A stretch of 64,000 nucleotides of DNA, from contig CAXBOS010000001.1 in assembly GCA_963977415.1 (NCBI GenBank), positions 310,001 to 374,000 on the forward strand, in the 5' to 3' direction. Position numbers and translations under genes: made by a program. The stretch's first letter is position 1. Every line of letters starts with the position of its first letter. This DNA is from Croceimicrobium sp963977415 (GTDB taxonomy: Bacteria > Bacteroidota > Bacteroidia > Flavobacteriales > Schleiferiaceae). A model generated the notes under the pieces. The model worked only from the letters and a program-made list of their open reading frames with translations, made no database searches and was not told where the DNA came from. This document shows positions 59,830-64,000 of the stretch, piece after piece.

Positions 59830-61941
59830 CTACTCGATAATCAGCTTTTCACTGAAATTGGTACGATCACCCTTTATATTAATAAGATATACACCAGTGC
59901 TTAGCTTTAGGTCTAACTGAGTTTCAAGGCTTGCGCTCTTGGTTTGTAAGCTTTGATTATAAACCAATCTGCCGCCAAGGTCTACAATTTCTAAATTAAG
60001 ATGATTGTCTAATAAGTCGCTCATCTTAATAGTAAGTCGGCCATTGCTGGGGTTGGGGTAAAGCTTAAGATCAGCAGCGCCAAATTCAGAAAGGCTCACA
60101 TCGGTTCCTTGTCCGAAACGAATATTATCGATGTAGAAATTATTACCACCACCATTATTAAATACAAATTTGATTAAGATGGGATCGTTTTGAACATAAG
60201 CGTCGAAGTTTAGGGTTTCCGTTGTCCACTGGCTTGGGCCATTAGGCACAAAGTTACCGGTGGTATTAGGGGCAGTGCGTAAGCGGCCACTGTTGTAGAA
60301 GCGTCTTCTAATCCAAGTGTCACCGCAATCGCGTGATACGAATACTTCTAATTCATCGCTATTATCATTGGATTGAGCGGCAAAAGCATAATCGAAATAT
60401 AAATTAAGGTTAGATCCACCCGCCGTAGCAATAGCGGGAGTGATGATTTCATCGATATCACCACTTGCATTATTATTTACTTTCTCTAAAACCAGGCAAT
60501 TACTAAGATGAGAGCCCGCTCCGCTAAATGGTTTAAAGGGATTTTGGTCTTTATCAATAATGGAAACTACGCCCGGAATGCTGCCTGATTCAAAGCTTTC
60601 CACCCATGTAAGATTAAAGAAAGGGTTAATAGAGCTTTTAACGTTTATGTAGCTTGTTAAAGTTGTACTGTTAGACCCTGCGCTGTTACTCACGGTGAGG
60701 CTTACATCGTATTTACCAGGGTTAGCATAAGTTACGGTAGGGTTTTCGGCAGTGGAAGAGCTAGGCGTTCCACCGGGGAAAGACCAACTCCACGTGCTTG
60801 GAGTGCCATCTTCTGAAATGTCGTTGAACTGAACCACTTCATTTACGCAGACCACATTTTTAGGGCTTTCTAAAATAGCGGTTGGTGTGCAAGCAGGTGG
60901 GTTTACTACTCCGGTAGCAATCAGGTTCGATTGAGAAACAAGGTTTGCTCTTAAAGCGTTGCTATTAATAACTGCTCTGGCTCTCGCTTTTTGATCGGCG
61001 GTAAACATATTTTGGCAGTTGGTATAGTCCATGTAGTTTTCAATCTGATCTGGTAAGTCTGGATTGTCAGAGTTACAAGAGTTAATGGGGGTACAGCCGT
61101 TGTTGTCTTCAAAAACAGGAGGAGTGTCTGCGCAATAATCGCCGCTAGTGGATCCGCCTACGTTTCCTACGGGGTTTGATCCACCACTACCCGTGCAGCC
61201 ACCTTCAAAAGGATGGTGTAGGGCAAGGTAGTGACCCACCTCATGAGTTAGTGTGCGTCCTGGATTACCTGCTGCCGTGCCTATGGTTCCCAGCTGGTCA
61301 TGTCTTAAAATTACCCCATCGCCTGAAACGAGTGAGTTGTTGCGGGGGAAGAAGGAGTAACCCAGGGTATATCCTTGAGGGTTAGAAGGCAAGGTGTTGG
61401 AGACGTTGCGAGTGACCCAAATATTAAGATAATTATTGCGATTCCACTTTATGATTTTAGAGCCCTCATCGCCCGAAAGCGACTCAAGACTTTGCGTGCG
61501 GGTAATACCGTCGGTGCAGTTTCCTTGAGGGTCTTTTTTGGCTAGGGCGAATTCTATTTCGAAATCCGCTGCTACGGGTTTAAAAATTGCACGTGTTTGC
61601 GAGGTATCTGCATTTTGGCGGCGAAAATCTTCATTTAGTATTCTTAGGCCGTCTTCAATTTGAGATAAAGAAATATTATCCTGTGAGCTAGCATAAATGA
61701 TATGGAATACTACGGGTATAGTTACTACTGTAGCAGCAGTTTTGTTATCCTGCATTTTCATTTCTGCAATTTTGCTCTGAATTAATTTTTCAGTCGCAAT
61801 TAGAGCTTCTTTTTGAGCAGGGTCATTCATTTGCTCCTGATAGTAATGATCAAAAGCACACTTTTCATGATTTACTTGTTGAGCCGCACTAGTAAAACTC
61901 AGAGTTACTAATACTGTTAACAAGAAAAAAAACTTGTTCAT
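59830..61941 (-). CDS. Secreted M43 (cytophagalysin-like) zinc metalloprotease with PKD and T9SS domains
   Basis: A 703-residue protein with a signal peptide (MNKFFFLLTVLVTLSFTSAA|Q), a propeptide, then a pappalysin-family domain. The zinc motif is 'HEVGHYLALHH' (H233) and the Met-turn is 'ENYMDYTNC'. A PKD domain follows ('VVQFNDISEDGTPSTWSWSFPGG'), then a jelly-roll-like domain ('WVESFESGSIPG...FYIDNIRFG') and a T9SS type A sorting domain ('LKLYPNPSNGRLTIKM'). The usual Gly of HExxHxxGxxH is Ala here. ATG 61941 is chosen to begin the signal peptide; an upstream in-frame start at 62016 would bury it. Confidence 0.92.
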   Translation of the reverse strand: MNKFFFLLTVLVTLSFTSAAQQVNHEKCAFDHYYQEQMNDPAQKEALIATEKLIQSKIAEMKMQDNKTAATVVTIPVVFHIIYASSQDNISLSQIEDGLRILNEDFRRQNADTSQTRAIFKPVAADFEIEFALAKKDPQGNCTDGITRTQSLESLSGDEGSKIIKWNRNNYLNIWVTRNVSNTLPSNPQGYTLGYSFFPRNNSLVSGDGVILRHDQLGTIGTAAGNPGRTLTHEVGHYLALHHPFEGGCTGSGGSNPVGNVGGSTSGDYCADTPPVFEDNNGCTPINSCNSDNPDLPDQIENYMDYTNCQNMFTADQKARARAVINSNALRANLVSQSNLIATGVVNPPACTPTAILESPKNVVCVNEVVQFNDISEDGTPSTWSWSFPGGTPSSSTAENPTVTYANPGKYDVSLTVSNSAGSNSTTLTSYINVKSSINPFFNLTWVESFESGSIPGVVSIIDKDQNPFKPFSGAGSHLSNCLVLEKVNNNASGDIDEIITPAIATAGGSNLNLYFDYAFAAQSNDNSDELEVFVSRDCGDTWIRRRFYNSGRLRTAPNTTGNFVPNGPSQWTTETLNFDAYVQNDPILIKFVFNNGGGNNFYIDNIRFGQGTDVSLSEFGAADLKLYPNPSNGRLTIKMSDLLDNHLNLEIVDLGGRLVYNQSLQTKSASLETQLDLKLSTGVYLINIKGDRTNFSEKLIIE

Positions 61942-62051
61942 ATTTGAGAGAATATTAGGGAAATAAGACAGCAAATATAAGCTTTGTGTTGATAGTGGAA
62001 AGTTAGCTGTGTACAAGCCTTTTAATTTTCAACGATTTATGGTTAATAAGG

Positions 62052-62142
62052 TTTGGTAAAGTGAAAATTATTGTTGTAAATTCGCAGCCCCTTTTCGGGG
62101 GAGTAGCTTTACTCAAGGTAACGTTTTAAATATTAAGTAGTT
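62052..62142 (+). promoter_or_regulatory. Promoter and hairpin leader of rplM operon
   Basis: TTTG at 62052-62055, a 21-bp spacer, TAAATTCG at 62077-62084. The leader then has two hairpins, CCCC-TTTTC-GGGG (about 62088-62100) and GAGTA-GCTT-TACTC (about 62101-62114). This is a possible site for ribosomal-protein feedback. Confidence 0.6.
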
Positions 62143-62598
62143 GTGAATACAATGAGTTACAAAACAGTGTCGGCGAACAGCCAAACTGTTGATAAGAAAT
62201 GGTTAGTAGTCGACGCTGAGGGTCAAACCCTAGGTCGCCTTGCATCTGGAATCGCGTTTTTATTACGCGGAAAACATAAGGTGAATTTCACCCCACATGT
62301 TGATTGTGGAGACAATGTTATCGTGCTTAATGCCGATAAAGTTGTTCTTACTGGACAGAAAGCTACTGAGAAAGAATATGTTCGTCATACTGAGTATCCT
62401 GGTGGTCAGCGTTTTACTACCCCAGCACAGTTAATGATGAAGAAACCTACGAAGGTTTTGGAAAATGCTGTGAAAGGTATGCTTCCTAAAAATCGCTTAG
62501 GTAGTGAGTTGTTTCGCAATTTACACGCCTTTGTTGGTACTGAGCATCCTCACGAGGCTCAGAAGCCAGAACTAGTTGACATTAACACAGTTAAATAA
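62143..62598 (+). CDS. rplM: 50S ribosomal protein L13
   Basis: A 151-residue protein with 'KKWLVVDAEGQTLGRLASGIAFLLRGKHKVNFTPHVDCGDNVIVLNADKVVLTGQK', 'HTEYPGGQ' and 'MLPKNRLG'. The start could be GTG 62143 (MNTMSYKTVSAN) or ATG 62152. I prefer GTG because Bacteroidota L13 usually begins M(D/N)TxSYKT. It is followed 10 bp later by rpsI, the universal L13-S9 pair. Confidence 0.97.
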   Translation: MNTMSYKTVSANSQTVDKKWLVVDAEGQTLGRLASGIAFLLRGKHKVNFTPHVDCGDNVIVLNADKVVLTGQKATEKEYVRHTEYPGGQRFTTPAQLMMKKPTKVLENAVKGMLPKNRLGSELFRNLHAFVGTEHPHEAQKPELVDINTVK

Positions 62599-62608
62599 TA
62601 AGGAGAGT

Positions 62609-62995
62609 ATGTCTGTAACTCACACTATTGGAAGAAGAAAGAAGTCTGTGGCTCGAGTTTTCTTAAAAGAAGGCTCTGGCGTAATCTCAATCAACAAGAA
62701 AGATTATAAAGACTACTTCGACACCGCTGCCCTTCACTACAAGGTGGAGCAAGCGTTTTTAATCACCGAAACTACTGGTAAGTATGACGTCATGGTAAAC
62801 GTTGACGGCGGTGGTATCACTGGTCAAGCCGAAGCTATTCGCCTAGGAATTAGCCGCGGTTTATGCGTAATCAATCCTGATCACCGCATCGCGTTAAAAC
62901 CAGAAGGTGTTCTTACGCGTGATCCACGTATGGTGGAACGTAAGAAATTCGGTCAGAAAAAAGCGAGAAAGAAATTCCAATTCTCGAAACGTTAA
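62609..62995 (+). CDS. rpsI: 30S ribosomal protein S9
   Basis: A 128-residue protein with 'TIGRRKKSVARVFLKEGSG', 'DVMVNVDGGGITGQAEAIRLGISRGL' and the basic tail 'DPRMVERKKFGQKKARKKFQFSKR' that reaches the P-site tRNA. The start is ATG 62609, preceded by AAGGAGAG; the frame is open further upstream but that part is not S9-like. Confidence 0.97.
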   Translation: MSVTHTIGRRKKSVARVFLKEGSGVISINKKDYKDYFDTAALHYKVEQAFLITETTGKYDVMVNVDGGGITGQAEAIRLGISRGLCVINPDHRIALKPEGVLTRDPRMVERKKFGQKKARKKFQFSKR

Positions 62996-63089
62996 GAATT
63001 ATCTATTTGGGTTTAGTATCCAAATCCGAGGGGTTAGTATTCTACCACCCTGGGGTTGTAATTAGTGAATGTAAACAATTAAACATCTC
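62996..63089 (+). promoter_or_regulatory. Hairpin-bearing leader of rpsB
   Basis: TTTGG/CCAAA and GGTTAG/CTACC stem-loops at about 63006-63056 share the loop sequence TTAGTAT. The repeated 'GGGTTTAGTATCC' / 'GGGGTTAGTATTC' arrangement suggests a protein-binding leader, possibly for S2. Confidence 0.4.
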
Positions 63090-63872
63090 ATGGCAGATCA
63101 GTTTGTAAAAGAAATGTTAGACGCAGGAGTGCACTTCGGTCACTTAACGCGCAAATGGAATCCCAACATGGCTCCCTATATTTTTATGGAGCGTAATGGT
63201 ATTCACATTATCGACTTGTATAAAACACAAGCAAAATTAAACCAAGCCGCAGAAGCTCTGCAGAAAATTGCCGCTAGTGGTCGCAAAATCATGTATGTAG
63301 CAACCAAAAAGCAAGCGAAAGAAATCCTTGAGGTTCAGGCTGGTGGCGTTAATATGCCTTATATCACTGAGCGTTGGCCAGGAGGTATGTTAACCAACTT
63401 CATTACCATTCGTAAGGCGATCAAAAAGATGCAAAACATCGATCGTATGAAGGAAGATGGTAGCTATTTAACCCTTAGTAAAAGAGAGCGTCTTCAAGTA
63501 GATCGTCAGCGTGACAAGTTAGACAGACAGCTTGGGTCAATTGCTGATATGACTCGCTTGCCAGGAGCTCTATTTATTATAGATATCAACAAAGAACACA
63601 TTGCGGTAAAAGAAGCTCGTAAATTGGGTATTCCTACTTTCGCAATCGTGGATACTAATTCAGATCCTAATCAAGTAGATTACGCGATTCCAGGAAATGA
63701 TGATGCTACTAAATCTATTAATATTTTAGTAAGCAAAGTAACCGACGCTATTCGCAACGGTTTAGAAGAGCGCAACTCTGATAAAAACAAAGCAAAAGAC
63801 GCTAAGATTAAGAAAGCTGCCGCGAAAGTTGGCGATTCTGATGTAGATGCCGACGAGGCAGCAGAAGATTAA
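63090..63872 (+). CDS. rpsB: 30S ribosomal protein S2
   Basis: A 260-residue protein with 'MLDAGVHFGHLTRKWNPNMAPYIF', 'RWPGGMLTNFITIRKAIKKM', 'LPGALFIIDINKEHIAVKEARKLGIPTFAIVDTNSDPN' and 'VDYAIPGNDDATKSI'. It ends in the acidic tail often seen in the phylum ('DVDADEAAED'). It is followed by tsf, the usual order, with a hairpin between them. Confidence 0.97.
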   Translation: MADQFVKEMLDAGVHFGHLTRKWNPNMAPYIFMERNGIHIIDLYKTQAKLNQAAEALQKIAASGRKIMYVATKKQAKEILEVQAGGVNMPYITERWPGGMLTNFITIRKAIKKMQNIDRMKEDGSYLTLSKRERLQVDRQRDKLDRQLGSIADMTRLPGALFIIDINKEHIAVKEARKLGIPTFAIVDTNSDPNQVDYAIPGNDDATKSINILVSKVTDAIRNGLEERNSDKNKAKDAKIKKAAAKVGDSDVDADEAAED

Positions 63873-63902
63873 TCTATTCTTAACTTAGAGTATGTAATAT
63901 TT

Positions 63903-63940
63903 AGAAGGGATAAATTAAATTTTGTCCCTTCTTTTAATTT
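63903..63940 (+). terminator. Attenuator-like hairpin between rpsB and tsf
   Basis: AGAAGGGA (63903-63910) pairs with TCCCTTCT (63925-63932), followed by TTTAATTTTT. The T-tract is interrupted, so partial read-through into tsf is expected. Confidence 0.65.
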
Positions 63941-63969
63941 TTAGAAATCAACATTAAATACAAATACAA

Positions 63970-64000
63970 ATGGCTAATATAACTGCAGCAGACGTAAACA
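63970..64000 (+). CDS. tsf: Elongation factor Ts, 5' end only
   Basis: ATG 63970 followed by MANITAADVN, the typical EF-Ts start, cut by the window end. Its position after rpsB supports the call. Confidence 0.85.
   Translation, partial: MANITAADVN

Overview
The window is chromosomal DNA of a Bacteroidota member, most likely a marine-type Flavobacteriales bacterium. Evidence: promoters of the TTTG / TAnnTTTG type in front of tRNA-Gln, rplM, mrp and others; secreted proteins with type IX secretion (T9SS) C-terminal sorting domains; families largely confined to the phylum (DUF4270, DUF2723, DUF6090, DUF6132, VF530-type, M61 and M43 peptidases, a hybrid kinase ending in an AraC domain); and the short-chain-dehydrogenase form of threonine dehydrogenase. 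Species cannot be named from sequence alone.

Layout. 0-5.3 kb: small conserved proteins (YkgJ type, S4 RNA-binding, DUF6090), a ywbE gene split by a 263-bp mobile element, and a repeat-rich 0.8-kb gap. 5.5-12.2 kb: lipoprotein plus beta-barrel pair, a 7TM hybrid histidine kinase and a T9SS cargo protein. 12.5-25 kb: housekeeping block, with glmS, DUF4270 and a starch-synthase-like gene leftward, and panC-panD-flippase-radA then mrp-nfu-korA-korB rightward. 25-36 kb: a 1585-residue T9SS protein, then an NtrY/NtrC-like pair divergent from an ABC transporter. The divergent gap carries two enhancer-like palindromes, a sigma-54-like promoter and a long foldable leader. 36-44 kb: YitT, M61 peptidase, two rhodaneses plus thioredoxin, polysaccharide deacetylase and DUF2723. 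44-50 kb: accessory ground with a tandem pair of the mobile element, tRNA-Gln, a BspA-like lipoprotein, two decayed genes (YoaK/DUF1275 and a hybrid kinase), a structured-RNA candidate and a DUF6132-rhodanese-membrane operon. 50-60 kb: sugar-dehydrogenase-like lipoprotein, Nramp transporter, threonine dehydrogenase, two paralogous lipoproteins with another mobile element between them, phosphoesterase and polA. 60-64 kb: M43 metalloprotease, then rplM-rpsI-rpsB-tsf.

The most interesting non-coding signal is a family of about 263-bp elements with AACCTGAG...CTCAGGTT inverted ends, TTAA-like flanks and an internal palindrome capped by GG. Three full-length copies, one truncated tandem copy and one isolated end are visible; one copy has destroyed ywbE and another carries a perfect 54-bp palindrome. 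No transposase for it is in the window, so it looks like a non-autonomous, MITE-like family. Secondary leads are the sigma-54 enhancer and leader arrangement at 32.6-32.9 kb, the structured element at 48.5 kb, and an Arg/Trp-rich segment in the lipoprotein at 5.5 kb.
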